Positions 8,471 to 17,288 of a stretch of 64,000 bases of DNA are shown piece after piece (position 1 is the first letter of the stretch; each line of letters begins with the position of its first letter). The stretch spans positions 310,001 through 374,000 of the forward strand of contig NZ_AP018795.1 of assembly GCF_003966655.1 (NCBI RefSeq), written 5' to 3'. The translations under genes and the position numbers were made by a program. The notes under the pieces were generated by a model, which did no database searches, was not told where the DNA came from, and was given only the letters and a program-made list of their open reading frames with translations. This DNA is from Acidithiobacillus ferridurans (GTDB lineage: Bacteria; Pseudomonadota; Gammaproteobacteria; Acidithiobacillales; Acidithiobacillaceae).

Positions 8471-9484
8471 CTACTCTACTTCGGCCATCACATGTACATG
8501 CTCTGGTGCCACCTGTACCCAAAGCGTGGCGCCTAGCGCCAGAGACCTGCCTTCGCATTGTAAGCGAGGTAACAGCATATCCAAAGAACAAGCCCCTTCC
8601 ATTCTGACGCGCAAGGCGACACCCTCCTCCCGGAGGCTCACGACCTTCAATTTCAGGGCATTCGGCGCTGGGACGCCCAAAACGTCGCCCGGCACGAGAT
8701 CCTCGGAACGAATGGCCACGGTCACCGGTATACCCGGATGCATGCCATACCGAAAACCGGTACGCAGACGCCAGCCAGATCCAGCCACCACCATTCCGGC
8801 TTCCGCTGTCTCCTCAATGCGCCCCACCAGGAAATTACGAAATCCCAGCAAACGCGCCGCTCCCATAGTGGCGGGTCGTGCAAACACCGCACGGGGAGGG
8901 CCTTCCTGCACGATATGCCCACCCAACAGCACTGCCATGTGATCTGCGAGCATCGCCAGGTGCGGATCGTGGCTCACCGCCAGCACCGGCACTCCAAAAT
9001 CGTGGACCTCCCGGATGAGTTCGTCCAGAATCTCGTCGCGCGTGGCCATGTCCAGCGCCGAGGTGGGCTCGTCCAGCAGCAGCAGCTCCGGACGCCGGGC
9101 CAGAGCACGGGCGAGCGCCACCCGCTGACGTTGCCCGCCGGAGAGGGCCGCAGGATAACGCTCCGCCAGGTCGGCAAGCCCCACGCGCGCAAGCAAATCC
9201 ATAGCCTGCGTGCGGCGGCCTGCACCCCTTGGCAGCGGAAAGGCGACGTTTTCCCAGGCCCGCAGGTGCGGGAAAAGCGCATAACCCTGGGGCAAATAGC
9301 CAATGGGGCGTCGCTCGGCAGCAAGGCCACCGAAGGGATACCCATGCGCCGGAATCAAACCGGCGATGGCCTTGAGCAGCATCGTCTTGCCCTCTCCGGA
9401 TAGACCGAGCAGGACGGTGAAATCCCGCACCTGCATCTGGATATCCAGGGTGACCGGCGTTTCCAGTTGATAACGAATTTCCAT
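8471..9484 (-). CDS. modC: Molybdate-type ABC transporter ATP-binding protein
   Basis: A 337-residue ABC ATPase. The ATG at 9484 (MEIRYQLETP) is chosen because the longer frame would run into modB. Walker A is GLSGEGKTM, the signature is LSGGQRQRVALARAL and Walker B is LLLLDEPTSALD. The C-terminal third (after about residue 230) is a TOBE-like regulatory barrel, as in ModC. It lies 19 bases after the permease gene. It powers import of molybdate or a similar oxyanion (tungstate and sulfate are alternatives), which fits the presence of a molybdoenzyme operon in the same window. Confidence 0.8.
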   Translation of the reverse strand: MEIRYQLETPVTLDIQMQVRDFTVLLGLSGEGKTMLLKAIAGLIPAHGYPFGGLAAERRPIGYLPQGYALFPHLRAWENVAFPLPRGAGRRTQAMDLLARVGLADLAERYPAALSGGQRQRVALARALARRPELLLLDEPTSALDMATRDEILDELIREVHDFGVPVLAVSHDPHLAMLADHMAVLLGGHIVQEGPPRAVFARPATMGAARLLGFRNFLVGRIEETAEAGMVVAGSGWRLRTGFRYGMHPGIPVTVAIRSEDLVPGDVLGVPAPNALKLKVVSLREEGVALRVRMEGACSLDMLLPRLQCEGRSLALGATLWVQVAPEHVHVMAEVE

Positions 9485-9503
9485 GAGTTTTAGCGCGGAG
9501 TCA

Positions 9504-10307
9504 TCAGAACATTCCCTGTCGGCGCGAGCGCAACCCCAGCCACAGAGGTAAAGGCACAGCGACCAGAAAGAATATCCAGAGCAGAGGGTAAACCGCACTC
9601 AGCCCCATATCCTCCAGATTGACCCAAAGCTTGACCGGAATGCCCTGCGGGAAATACGCCACGATGAGCACGATGCCGAACTCGCCCATGGCGCGCACCC
9701 AGGCCAGCGCCACCCCGGCCGTCAGTCCCAGACGGGCCAGCGGCAGCGTCACCCGCCAGAAGGTCTGCCAGCGATTGCGGCCCAGGGTGCGACTGATCTG
9801 CTCCAGCTCTTCCGGAACCCCCTCAAAAGCCGCACGGGCGGCCAGCACATAGTAGGGCATGGCCCCGTAAATCTGCGCCAGCACAAACGCCGAGGCGGTA
9901 TTGGTCAGGTAGAGCCCTGCCTGACTGAGCAGTCCACCCACTGGTGAGTAAGGTCCGTAAAAGGAACTCAGCAAAATGCCCATGGCCAGGGGTGGGGTCA
10001 GCAACGGCAACAGCAGCAGCGCATCCACCAGCCACTTGCCGCGGTAACAATAATGCGCCAACCACCATGCGAGCGGCGTTCCCGCCAGCACCACGAGCGC
10101 CAGAGCCAAGGCACTGTAAAACAGGGAAACCTGGATGGCGGCGAGGTCGCCGGGCGCAAAATGAAAATCGTGCCAGTCCGTGGCGAAAACCAGCGCCGCA
10201 AAAGGCGCCAGCAGAAACGTCAGAACGGTGGCAGCTGTTGCCGTCGCTATCCAGCGCGCCGATGGCTGGCGTCCTGCGCTGATCCCTACAGCCGCCCCAT
10301 GACTCAA
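9504..10307 (-). CDS. modB: Molybdate-type ABC transporter permease
   Basis: A 267-residue inner-membrane permease with about six helices and the cytoplasmic EAA loop (LEQISRTLGRNRWQTFWRVTLP region) that contacts the ATPase. The start is a TTG at 10307: on the minus strand AGGAAGG stands five bases before it, a strong ribosome site, and no in-frame ATG is nearby. The sequence after the EAA loop (AWVRAMGEFGIVLIV) fits the ModB/WtpB/CysT family. No periplasmic binding protein gene (modA) is adjacent. Specificity for molybdate is inferred. Confidence 0.78.
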   Translation of the reverse strand: MSHGAAVGISAGRQPSARWIATATAATVLTFLLAPFAALVFATDWHDFHFAPGDLAAIQVSLFYSALALALVVLAGTPLAWWLAHYCYRGKWLVDALLLLPLLTPPLAMGILLSSFYGPYSPVGGLLSQAGLYLTNTASAFVLAQIYGAMPYYVLAARAAFEGVPEELEQISRTLGRNRWQTFWRVTLPLARLGLTAGVALAWVRAMGEFGIVLIVAYFPQGIPVKLWVNLEDMGLSAVYPLLWIFFLVAVPLPLWLGLRSRRQGMF

Positions 10308-10612
10308 AAGAACCTTCCTGATGCGCCATATGCCCTTTGCCCGTCATCCGGGATACTCGCAGCCAGCATAATACGATAAGGCATCCACATCGGCAGATCC
10401 GGCATATTCAGGTGATCCGTTATTGTTCGTCAGATACTTCCGTGACCATCTTATATCGACGCCCCCGGAGCGGGTCAAGGGCACGGAGAAATCTTCCATA
10501 CAAAAGCCCCACCTTGCATTTTTATGCTATGCTTACATGGAAAGGTATGCGAAAGCGGCGCGAGGACGCGCAACATTTTGAACGGAAAATTAAAATATTG
10601 AGCGAACCGACC
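10308..10612. other. Intergenic region between divergent modB and the DsrE-like gene
   Basis: About 305 bases with no supported gene. The left end carries the modB ribosome site (minus strand). The right part has overlapping TATGCT boxes near 10523-10533 but no well-placed -35 partner. No ModE-type palindrome or riboswitch fold was recognised. Confidence 0.5.
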
Positions 10613-10960
10613 ATGCACTGGACCATTCTCATCAAATCCCATCCGGATGCCAGCGGCAATCCCGTTCTTCAGGGTCTGCGCATGGCGGCAGCCGCTCTCG
10701 CCGATGGCATCCCAGTCAGCCTGTTTCTTTCCGAAGAAGCGGCATCTCTGGCGCTACATATAGAAAATCCAGGGGATCGGCAAAAAGTTCACCACGATCT
10801 CATCGCGGAGATTCAAGAACTGGGCGCCGAAATTTATGTAATTGGTCTCGACTGGATGCATGCGGTCGGAAGCCTGACCTTGATTCCCGGCATCAAAGTA
10901 GCGAGCATGAAAACTCTGGTTCGCCAGATGAGGCTTTCCGACCAGGTTGTCGCGCTCTGA
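10613..10960 (+). CDS. DsrE/DsrF-like family protein
   Basis: A 115-residue protein from the ATG at 10613 (MHWTILIKSHPD). A longer frame from 10337 has no supporting homology-like sequence. The pattern of a first beta-strand, then GLRMAAAALADGIPVSLFLSEEAA, is the DsrE/YchN alpha/beta fold. Some members carry a sulfane-sulfur transfer cysteine, but this one has no cysteine, so a persulfide relay role is unlikely and a structural or small-molecule-binding role is more plausible. It sits three bases before apaH and may be co-transcribed. Confidence 0.7.
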   Translation: MHWTILIKSHPDASGNPVLQGLRMAAAALADGIPVSLFLSEEAASLALHIENPGDRQKVHHDLIAEIQELGAEIYVIGLDWMHAVGSLTLIPGIKVASMKTLVRQMRLSDQVVAL

Positions 10961-10963
10961 TTT

Positions 10964-11803
10964 ATGACCACCACGTACGCCATGGGCGACCTGCAGGGTT
11001 GCTATGTCCCCTTTGCCGCTCTGCTGGAACAGGTAGACTTCACACCGCAGACAGACCGGCTCTGGCTGGCAGGCGATCTCGTCAACCGGGGACCGGATAG
11101 CCGCGCCGTCATCAACCGGCTTTACGCCTGGCACGAGCGGGTGCAGATCGTCCTGGGCAACCACGATTTATACGCACTCGCCCGCTGGGCGGGCATCGTT
11201 GCGGCAAAAAAGAACGATACCCTCGGCCCACTGCTGGCCGATCCTCACACCGATGACTGGATGGAGTGGTTACGCACCCGTTCGTTACTGCATACCGATC
11301 CGCAACTGGGCTGGAGCATGGTCCACGCGGCTATCCATCCCGACTGGGATATGGCCAGCGCGCGAGGGCATGCTGACGCCGTCGAGGATGCGCTGCGCGA
11401 TCGTCACTGGCGGCGTTTCCTGAAATCTCTCTGGGACGCCCCGGCACCCAACCGCTGGGAGGCTTGTCGCAACGAGGAAGAGGCGCAACGCTTCCGGGTC
11501 GCCGTATTCACCCGCGCCCGCTACGTGACTGCCAAGGGTGTTTTCAACTGGTCCAGCACTGCGCCCAAGGACACCGCTCGCGAATTTGTACCATGGCATG
11601 AGCGTTTTTTGGAAAAACAGACGTCTGGGTCTATCATCTGCGGTCACTGGGCCACCCAGGGTCTGCTGGTGCAACCACGTTTGCTGGCGCTGGACAGCGG
11701 TTGTGTCTGGGGTCGCCAACTGACCGCGGCACGGATCGATCTGGACGAACCCCTTATTTACCAAACCCCATGCCCTATGTTTGCACGACCGGACAGCGGG
11801 TGA
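10964..11803 (+). CDS. apaH: Bis(5'-nucleosyl)-tetraphosphatase, symmetrical (ApaH)
   Basis: A 279-residue metallophosphatase that splits Ap4A to two ADP and removes Np4 caps from RNA. The metal-binding signatures of the PPP family are present: GDLQG near residue 8, GDLVNRGPDS at about 37-46 and LGNHDLY at about 64-70. Length matches E. coli ApaH (280). It lies three bases downstream of the DsrE-like gene and 55 bases before recQ. Confidence 0.96.
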   Translation: MTTTYAMGDLQGCYVPFAALLEQVDFTPQTDRLWLAGDLVNRGPDSRAVINRLYAWHERVQIVLGNHDLYALARWAGIVAAKKNDTLGPLLADPHTDDWMEWLRTRSLLHTDPQLGWSMVHAAIHPDWDMASARGHADAVEDALRDRHWRRFLKSLWDAPAPNRWEACRNEEEAQRFRVAVFTRARYVTAKGVFNWSSTAPKDTAREFVPWHERFLEKQTSGSIICGHWATQGLLVQPRLLALDSGCVWGRQLTAARIDLDEPLIYQTPCPMFARPDSG

Positions 11804-11858
11804 GGGGCTGACCACCAGATTTTTGGTCCATCCCGTTTAGCGCTCAACCTGAGGCACC

Positions 11859-13670
11859 ATGCCGATCCTCCCTACCCAGCAGCCAGTGGAAATCCTCCGC
11901 CACACCTTCGGTTATGACGCCTTCCGGGTGCCGCAGGAAGAGGTAATCCAGACCCTCATGGCGGCCCGGGATGCGCTGGTGCTCCTGCCTACGGGGGGTG
12001 GAAAATCCCTGTGCTATCAGATTCCCGCCATCGCCATGGCAGGGACGGGCGTAGTCATTTCGCCACTGATCGCGCTCATGGAAGATCAAGTCACCGCCTT
12101 GCGTCAGGCGGGTGTCGCTGCTGCCGCCCTGAACTCCACTGCCAGCCCCGCAGAAACACGCGCCACCGAGGAAGCGTTGCTACGGGGCAGCCTCGATCTG
12201 CTCTACATCGCTCCGGAACGCTTGCTGCAGGAACGCACCCTCAACCTGCTGCAAAGGGCCACGGTCAACCTCTTCGCTATTGACGAAGCCCATTGCGTGT
12301 CCCAGTGGGGTCACGACTTTCGCCCGGAATACCTGCAGTTACGAGTGCTGCATGAGCGCTTCCCCCAGGTGCCGCGCATCGCCCTCACTGCCACCGCCGA
12401 CTCAAAAACCCGCGCGGAAATCACCGAACGGCTGGCGCTACAAGAAGCGGCCGCCTTTATCGGCTCCTTTGACCGACCCAACATCCGTTACCATATCAAC
12501 AGCGGTGGTCAGGGTGCGCGCAACGCCTTGTTGCGATTCATCCGCGACCGCCACACCGGAGATGCCGGCATCGTATATTGCCTGTCCCGCAAGCGCGTGG
12601 AGGAAGTTGCCGAGTGGCTGCAGGGCGAAGGGCTGGACGCCCTGCCCTATCATGCCGGTTTGGGGTTCGACGAGCGGCGTCGTAACCAGCAACGATTTCA
12701 ACGGGATGAGGGTGTGATCGTTGTCGCCACCATCGCCTTCGGTATGGGCATTGACAAACCCAATGTCCGCTTTGTAGCGCACCTGAATCTGCCCAAGAGT
12801 GTCGAGGCCTACTATCAGGAAACCGGGCGTGCCGGGCGCGACGGTCTGCCTGCAGAAGCCTGGATGCATTACGGTCTTCAGGATGTCGTGCAGTTACGGC
12901 AGATGATCCAGCAATCCGAAGCCGACCTGCCGCGCAAACAGATGGAAGGACATAAGCTGGACGCTATGCTCGCGCTTTGCGAAACCACGGACTGCCGCCG
13001 TCAGACCCTGCTCGGCTACTTTGGCGAAAGCCTCTCCTCCCCCTGCGGCAATTGCGACAATTGCCTGCAGACGCCGGCCACCTGGGATGCCACGGTGGCC
13101 GCACAGAAAGCCCTGTCTGCCATTCATCGTACCGGTCAGCGCTTCGGGGTGCAGTATCTGGTAGACGTGTTGCTGGCTCGGGAAGATCCACGCATTCGGC
13201 AACAGGGCCATGATCGGCTCAGCGTATACGGTATTGGCAAAGAACTGTCCGCCAACGCGTGGCGCGCCCTGTTTCGCCACCTCTTGCTGCGCGGACTTGT
13301 GGAAGTGGATCACGACGGTCACGGCGGCATGCGCCTCAGCCCATCCAGTCGCCCGCTCCTGCGCGGCGAAGAAAAGCTGACCCTGCGCCAGCACGAAAGC
13401 TCGGTCCCGAAGCAACGCGAACAACGCCCGGAGATCGCACCCCGCGACACCGCGCTCTGGGAAGCCCTGCGCCAGCACCGCCGTGAACTGGCGCAAGCCC
13501 AGGGCGTGCCGCCCTACATCATTTTTCACGACGCCACCCTCATGGAAATGCTCCATCGACGCCCGCGTGACCTGGAAGCACTGGCGGCGCTCCCCGGCAT
13601 CGGCGAGCGCAAACTGGCGGCTTACGGCACATCTTTTCTGAAGATACTGCATCGCGATCGACCTTCCTAA
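11859..13670 (+). CDS. recQ: ATP-dependent DNA helicase RecQ
   Basis: A 603-residue superfamily 2 helicase of normal RecQ length. Motif I ([12 protein letters not shown]), the DEAH box ([16 protein letters not shown], which includes the RecQ aromatic-rich loop) and motif VI ([11 protein letters not shown]) are present. A zinc-binding cluster follows (C[11 protein letters not shown]...CGNCDNC), then the winged-helix region. The last 80 residues ([21 protein letters not shown] to the end) form the HRDC domain. It acts in recombination and fork repair. The start ATG follows GAGGC. Confidence 0.97.
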   Translation: MPILPTQQPVEILRHTFGYDAFRVPQEEVIQTLMAARDALVLLPTGGGKSLCYQIPAIAMAGTGVVISPLIALMEDQVTALRQAGVAAAALNSTASPAETRATEEALLRGSLDLLYIAPERLLQERTLNLLQRATVNLFAIDEAHCVSQWGHDFRPEYLQLRVLHERFPQVPRIALTATADSKTRAEITERLALQEAAAFIGSFDRPNIRYHINSGGQGARNALLRFIRDRHTGDAGIVYCLSRKRVEEVAEWLQGEGLDALPYHAGLGFDERRRNQQRFQRDEGVIVVATIAFGMGIDKPNVRFVAHLNLPKSVEAYYQETGRAGRDGLPAEAWMHYGLQDVVQLRQMIQQSEADLPRKQMEGHKLDAMLALCETTDCRRQTLLGYFGESLSSPCGNCDNCLQTPATWDATVAAQKALSAIHRTGQRFGVQYLVDVLLAREDPRIRQQGHDRLSVYGIGKELSANAWRALFRHLLLRGLVEVDHDGHGGMRLSPSSRPLLRGEEKLTLRQHESSVPKQREQRPEIAPRDTALWEALRQHRRELAQAQGVPPYIIFHDATLMEMLHRRPRDLEALAALPGIGERKLAAYGTSFLKILHRDRPS

Positions 13671-13757
13671 GTTCCTCGCGCAGATACGACGCGGAGATGA
13701 CGGCTTGCCCTGCGCCGCCGCAGACTGCATCATGAGGGCATGACTCAGGATAGCCCC

Positions 13758-14072
13758 ATGAACCCGCAAAGCTTCGCCGTCACCGTCGAAAGCACCCTCG
13801 ATGACCTGCAGAACCGGATAGAGGCCGATGCTCCCGAAGTGGAGTGCGACCTCGTGGACAGCGTGCTCACCCTGCTCCTGCCCGACGACAGTCAGATCAT
13901 CGTCAATCGTCAGGAAGCGGCGCAACAGATTTGGCTGGCGTGCAGCGATGGTCCGGCACGTTTTTCGTGGCAGGGCGGCGCGTGGCAGGATAGCCGGACG
14001 GGGGAATCCCTGAAACAGGCCGTCGGCCGCCTGCTGAGCCTGCGTCTCGGCCACCCCGTGTCACTGGGTTGA
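13758..14072 (+). CDS. cyaY: CyaY/frataxin-like iron-binding protein
   Basis: A 104-residue small acidic protein (E. coli CyaY has 106). The ATG at 13758 is preferred because AGGAT stands seven bases upstream; an in-frame ATG at 13740 would add six residues. The frataxin core is visible as VDSVLTLLLPDDSQIIVNRQEAAQQIWLA, followed by an aromatic strand (ARFSWQGGAW). The acidic first helix typical of iron binding is present (STLDDLQNRIEADAPEVE). It modulates iron supply to Fe-S cluster assembly. The EVE gene follows after four bases. Confidence 0.85.
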   Translation: MNPQSFAVTVESTLDDLQNRIEADAPEVECDLVDSVLTLLLPDDSQIIVNRQEAAQQIWLACSDGPARFSWQGGAWQDSRTGESLKQAVGRLLSLRLGHPVSLG

Positions 14073-14076
14073 GCGA

Positions 14077-14529
14077 ATGGCCTACTGGCTGATGAAGACC
14101 GAGCCCGATGCCTTTTCCCTGCAGGATTTGCAGCGACGCGGGCAGGAGCCCTGGGACGGCATCCGCAATTATCAGGCCCGAAATTTCCTGCGTAGCATGC
14201 AGATCGGCGACGAAGCCTTCATTTACCATTCACGTGTACCGGTCCCGGGTATCGTCGGCACTGCCGAAGTCGTCTGTACCGCTTATCCGGACCCTACCCA
14301 GTTTGACCCGCAGAGCAAATATTACGACCCGGCCTCCCATCCCGACCGGCCGCGCTGGGATCTGGTGGAAGTGGCCTATCGCCGAACCTTTGCCCACGGC
14401 ATCGCGCTGGACTTTCTTCGCTCCGTCCCGGAGTTTTCAGACAGCCCACTGATTCGCAAAGGGAATCGCCTGTCGATCTTGCCCATTAGCAGCAGCCAGT
14501 GGCAGTATATCCTGCAATATGCAGGATAA
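14077..14529 (+). CDS. EVE domain-containing protein
   Basis: A 150-residue single-domain protein. The opening MAYWLMKTEPDAFSLQDL, the WDGIRNYQARNFLR segment and IGDEAFIYHSR are the hallmarks of the EVE/Thyn1-like fold of the PUA superfamily, which binds modified bases in nucleic acids. The cellular role of bacterial stand-alone EVE proteins is not settled. It follows cyaY by four bases and is probably in the same transcript. Confidence 0.9.
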   Translation: MAYWLMKTEPDAFSLQDLQRRGQEPWDGIRNYQARNFLRSMQIGDEAFIYHSRVPVPGIVGTAEVVCTAYPDPTQFDPQSKYYDPASHPDRPRWDLVEVAYRRTFAHGIALDFLRSVPEFSDSPLIRKGNRLSILPISSSQWQYILQYAG

Positions 14530-14643
14530 AACGGTGCAGGGTGAAAAAGCCAACCTCGCGGACGGCGTTACCATCCCCTCCGATTTACCATGTCATTTGT
14601 CGTTTGGCGGCGTGAGCCGAACTTTCTCATCCCGGAGTCCAGC

Positions 14644-14988
14644 ATGACCTATCAACAACTCATAGAATTCCTCGACCGCCATTTGGGATACCCCTTCCTG
14701 CCGGATATGGCGCCGGATGCGGCGCTGCGTGCCGCGCAACAGGGCGGGCTTGACGACGCGCTGACCACGGAGGTGCTGACCGCCCTCTATCAGGGCAACC
14801 AGTGCAAAAGGGTCGATGACCCCGTGGACCGCGCGCACAGCTTTGATGGACTTGCCCACCTGCGCCTGCGCAGCCAGGCCGATGACACGGATCCCGCCGT
14901 ATTCCGCAAGGTTCTCAAACTTTCCCAGGAACTCGACAATGCGTTTGACCAGGAACTGATTCGCCAGCGTGACGCTGCGCTCAGCTAA
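14644..14988 (+). CDS. Small conserved-looking protein of unknown function
   Basis: A 114-residue acidic, helix-rich protein that I do not recognise. The ATG at 14644 (MTYQQLIEFLDRHLG) has GGAGT eight bases upstream and is preferred over an in-frame ATG at 14590. No membrane segment, signal peptide or cysteine pair is present; the single cysteine lies in the NQCKRVDD segment. Its stop overlaps the convergent lptG stop by eight bases. Confidence 0.65.
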   Translation: MTYQQLIEFLDRHLGYPFLPDMAPDAALRAAQQGGLDDALTTEVLTALYQGNQCKRVDDPVDRAHSFDGLAHLRLRSQADDTDPAVFRKVLKLSQELDNAFDQELIRQRDAALS

Positions 14989-16054
14989 AGCGATGCAACA
15001 CCCCGGCAACAGCCGCAAAGAGCGCAATGGGCAGGAGCGTGGCGGCTAGGGGTGGTATCCCGCCGGAGACGCTGATATATCCCGACATCTCCGTGAGGAA
15101 ATGAAATCCCAGTCCCAGCACCAGCCCCGCCATGACCCGCGCCGCCAGGCCTCCACCTCGGGGATTGCGCGTCACAAACGGTACCGCCAGCAAAATCATC
15201 ACCAGACCCACCCACGGATAACTCACCCGACGCCAGAACGCCAGGGCAAAGCGGTTCATGTTCAACGCCCCGCTCTGCAACGCCTGGTAACTTTGCCACA
15301 GGGTGAGCAAGGTCATGGTGCGTGTCGGGTGTGCAAAACTGCTCAGGGTGGCCGGGTGCAGGGCTACCGGCCAGGGCGTCTCCGTAACGGCCGTCATCCG
15401 TATCTGGTCAGGCGTGATCCTGAACATCCGGACATCGTGGAGATACCAGTGCCCCCCTTGGAATACAGCTTCAGAGGCCGTCGTGATGGCATTGATGCCC
15501 ACCATACCCTGGCGCACGTCGGCGATATGCAGGTTCTGCAGGATCTTCCCGCCATCGCCCACTGTGCCCACCTGGATTATCTGTGTTTCATAGCGCAGCC
15601 ATAATCCCCGCGGTCCCATATTGTGGAAGCCCGCTCCCGGCTCACCGGCGTTGGCCCACATCGCCTCGGCGGCGGGCGCCGTCACTGGTATGACCCATTC
15701 TCCCAGGGCAAACATCAGGCCGGCACCCAACAGTCCGACCAGCAACAACGGCTGCTCCAGGCGCCAGACCGACCACCCCGACATGCGCAGAGCAATCACC
15801 TCGGAATGCCCGCTCAGGATACTCATCCAGACCAAGGCACCCAGCAGTAGCGCCAGCGGGATCACATCGTACGCCACGTCGGGCAACTGCAAAGCGGCAT
15901 AGGACAGCAGACGGGTCATAGACCAGACGCCGTGCCCGGGCCCGGAGGATTTAGCGATGAGCTGGGCGATATAGACCAGCGTCAGCAGCATGGCCAGCAC
16001 GAGGCTGCTATACAGCAGCATGCCGCGAAACAGCAATCGGTCGGCGCGTTTCAT
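14981..16054 (-). CDS. lptG: LPS export ABC transporter permease LptG
   Basis: A 357-residue membrane protein of the YjgP/YjgQ family. The ATG at 16054 (MKRADRLLFRGML) overlaps the lptF stop as ATGA. Two N-terminal helices, a large periplasmic jellyroll (roughly residues 100-260) and further C-terminal helices fit LptG. With LptF and the cytoplasmic ATPase LptB it extracts lipopolysaccharide from the inner membrane and passes it to LptC/LptA. Its 3' end overlaps the convergent small gene by eight bases. Confidence 0.9.
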   Translation of the reverse strand: MKRADRLLFRGMLLYSSLVLAMLLTLVYIAQLIAKSSGPGHGVWSMTRLLSYAALQLPDVAYDVIPLALLLGALVWMSILSGHSEVIALRMSGWSVWRLEQPLLLVGLLGAGLMFALGEWVIPVTAPAAEAMWANAGEPGAGFHNMGPRGLWLRYETQIIQVGTVGDGGKILQNLHIADVRQGMVGINAITTASEAVFQGGHWYLHDVRMFRITPDQIRMTAVTETPWPVALHPATLSSFAHPTRTMTLLTLWQSYQALQSGALNMNRFALAFWRRVSYPWVGLVMILLAVPFVTRNPRGGGLAARVMAGLVLGLGFHFLTEMSGYISVSGGIPPLAATLLPIALFAAVAGVLHRFS

Positions 16055-17172
16055 GACGCAGACCGCCCCGGCCAGGCGGGTAACATCGGCAGATCGCGGC
16101 TGCGCCGGAGAAAGGCATAGGCAGCAACCACCAGAATCAGCACGAGTACCCACAATAATCCGGGGAAAACTGGCATGCTACCATTCATCATATGCTCTTT
16201 GACGTAAACGACGATGTTATTGACGGCCAGCAGAAACAGTATACCCACCAGCATGCCCGCCGCCCGTCCGCTGCCGCGGGGCTCACTGTAAGCCAGGGGG
16301 ATGGCCAGCAAAGCCAACAATGGCAACGCCAGCGGCCAGAGCAGGCGCCACTCCAGCTCGGAGACGGCAAAACGCATCCCGGTGCCGCGCAACTGCCGTA
16401 CCAGCTGCGGCAAAGATGCGCTGCTCCAGTTGATGCCGCCGCGCTCGACGCCGCCGCTGTCCTGGTTGTCCAGCAATACCCGGTAGCGTGCGAAGGAAAG
16501 GACTTTGAACCCGTCTTTTCCCGGCTGCCCCAGGTAGCGTTGGCCATCCACCAGCACCAGGGTCAGGGCACCATCCTGAGCGGGCTTGACCTCGCCGTAA
16601 GCCGCTGTCGCCATATCCAGTTGCCCGCCCTGGGCAACAGACAAAAATATCTCCTGGAAGCGGTGGCTGTCTTTACCGACGGCCTGCCCCACGTAAATAA
16701 CCCTGCCACCGGGTAAATTCGTGAAACTACCAGGCTGCAGCATGGCTTCTGCCGCAGCATTGGCGAGGCGTACCGATTCGGACTGCAACTCGCGCTGCGC
16801 GCCGGGCGCCCAGGAAAGGGACAAAATCAGTTCCAGACAAAAGACGCACGCCGCAACCACCGCGACGGGCGGCAGAAGTCCCATCAGCCCGGTGCCGGTA
16901 CTTCGGATGGCCACCATCTCGTTGGAACGATAGAGGTTGCTGAACACCAGATAAACCGCGAAAAAAAAGGCCAGGGGCAATACCATGACCAGCAAGGTCG
17001 GCAGCGCCAGTCCCAGCAATCGCAGAATGATCGACAATGGCAACTGCCCGGAGGCGACCTGCCTCAGCAATTGGGTCAACTGACCGATAGACAGAATGGC
17101 GAGCACCACCAGGCTGGTCAGCAGAAAGGAGATCGTGAGATTGCGCACGACCTGCATACGAATGCGGGTCAA
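16051..17172 (-). CDS. lptF: LPS export ABC transporter permease LptF
   Basis: A 373-residue partner of LptG, same YjgP/YjgQ fold. The start is taken as TTG at 17172 because an AGGGG ribosome site stands nine bases before it on the minus strand. The next in-frame ATG (17157) has no ribosome site and would remove only five residues. The segment LLGLALPTLLVMVLPLAFFFAVYLVFSNLYRSNEMVAI is typical of the family's second helix and coupling region. The divergent arrangement with pepA is common in gammaproteobacteria. Confidence 0.9.
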   Translation of the reverse strand: MTRIRMQVVRNLTISFLLTSLVVLAILSIGQLTQLLRQVASGQLPLSIILRLLGLALPTLLVMVLPLAFFFAVYLVFSNLYRSNEMVAIRSTGTGLMGLLPPVAVVAACVFCLELILSLSWAPGAQRELQSESVRLANAAAEAMLQPGSFTNLPGGRVIYVGQAVGKDSHRFQEIFLSVAQGGQLDMATAAYGEVKPAQDGALTLVLVDGQRYLGQPGKDGFKVLSFARYRVLLDNQDSGGVERGGINWSSASLPQLVRQLRGTGMRFAVSELEWRLLWPLALPLLALLAIPLAYSEPRGSGRAAGMLVGILFLLAVNNIVVYVKEHMMNGSMPVFPGLLWVLVLILVVAAYAFLRRSRDLPMLPAWPGRSAS

Positions 17173-17288
17173 GCGGGCAACCCCTGGGGATTATACGCAA
17201 GACTTGATTCCCTGTGCCTCTGGGGCTTATGTTCTGTCTTTGACATCGTCTCGAATTCCTCACCCATAAGATTATCAGGAGAACCGCC

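Noticed and set aside
10500-10540. Promoter for the DsrE-like gene at the TATGCTATGCT boxes
   Set aside because: TTGCAT lies too close and no other -35 is at a suitable distance, so the promoter cannot be placed.
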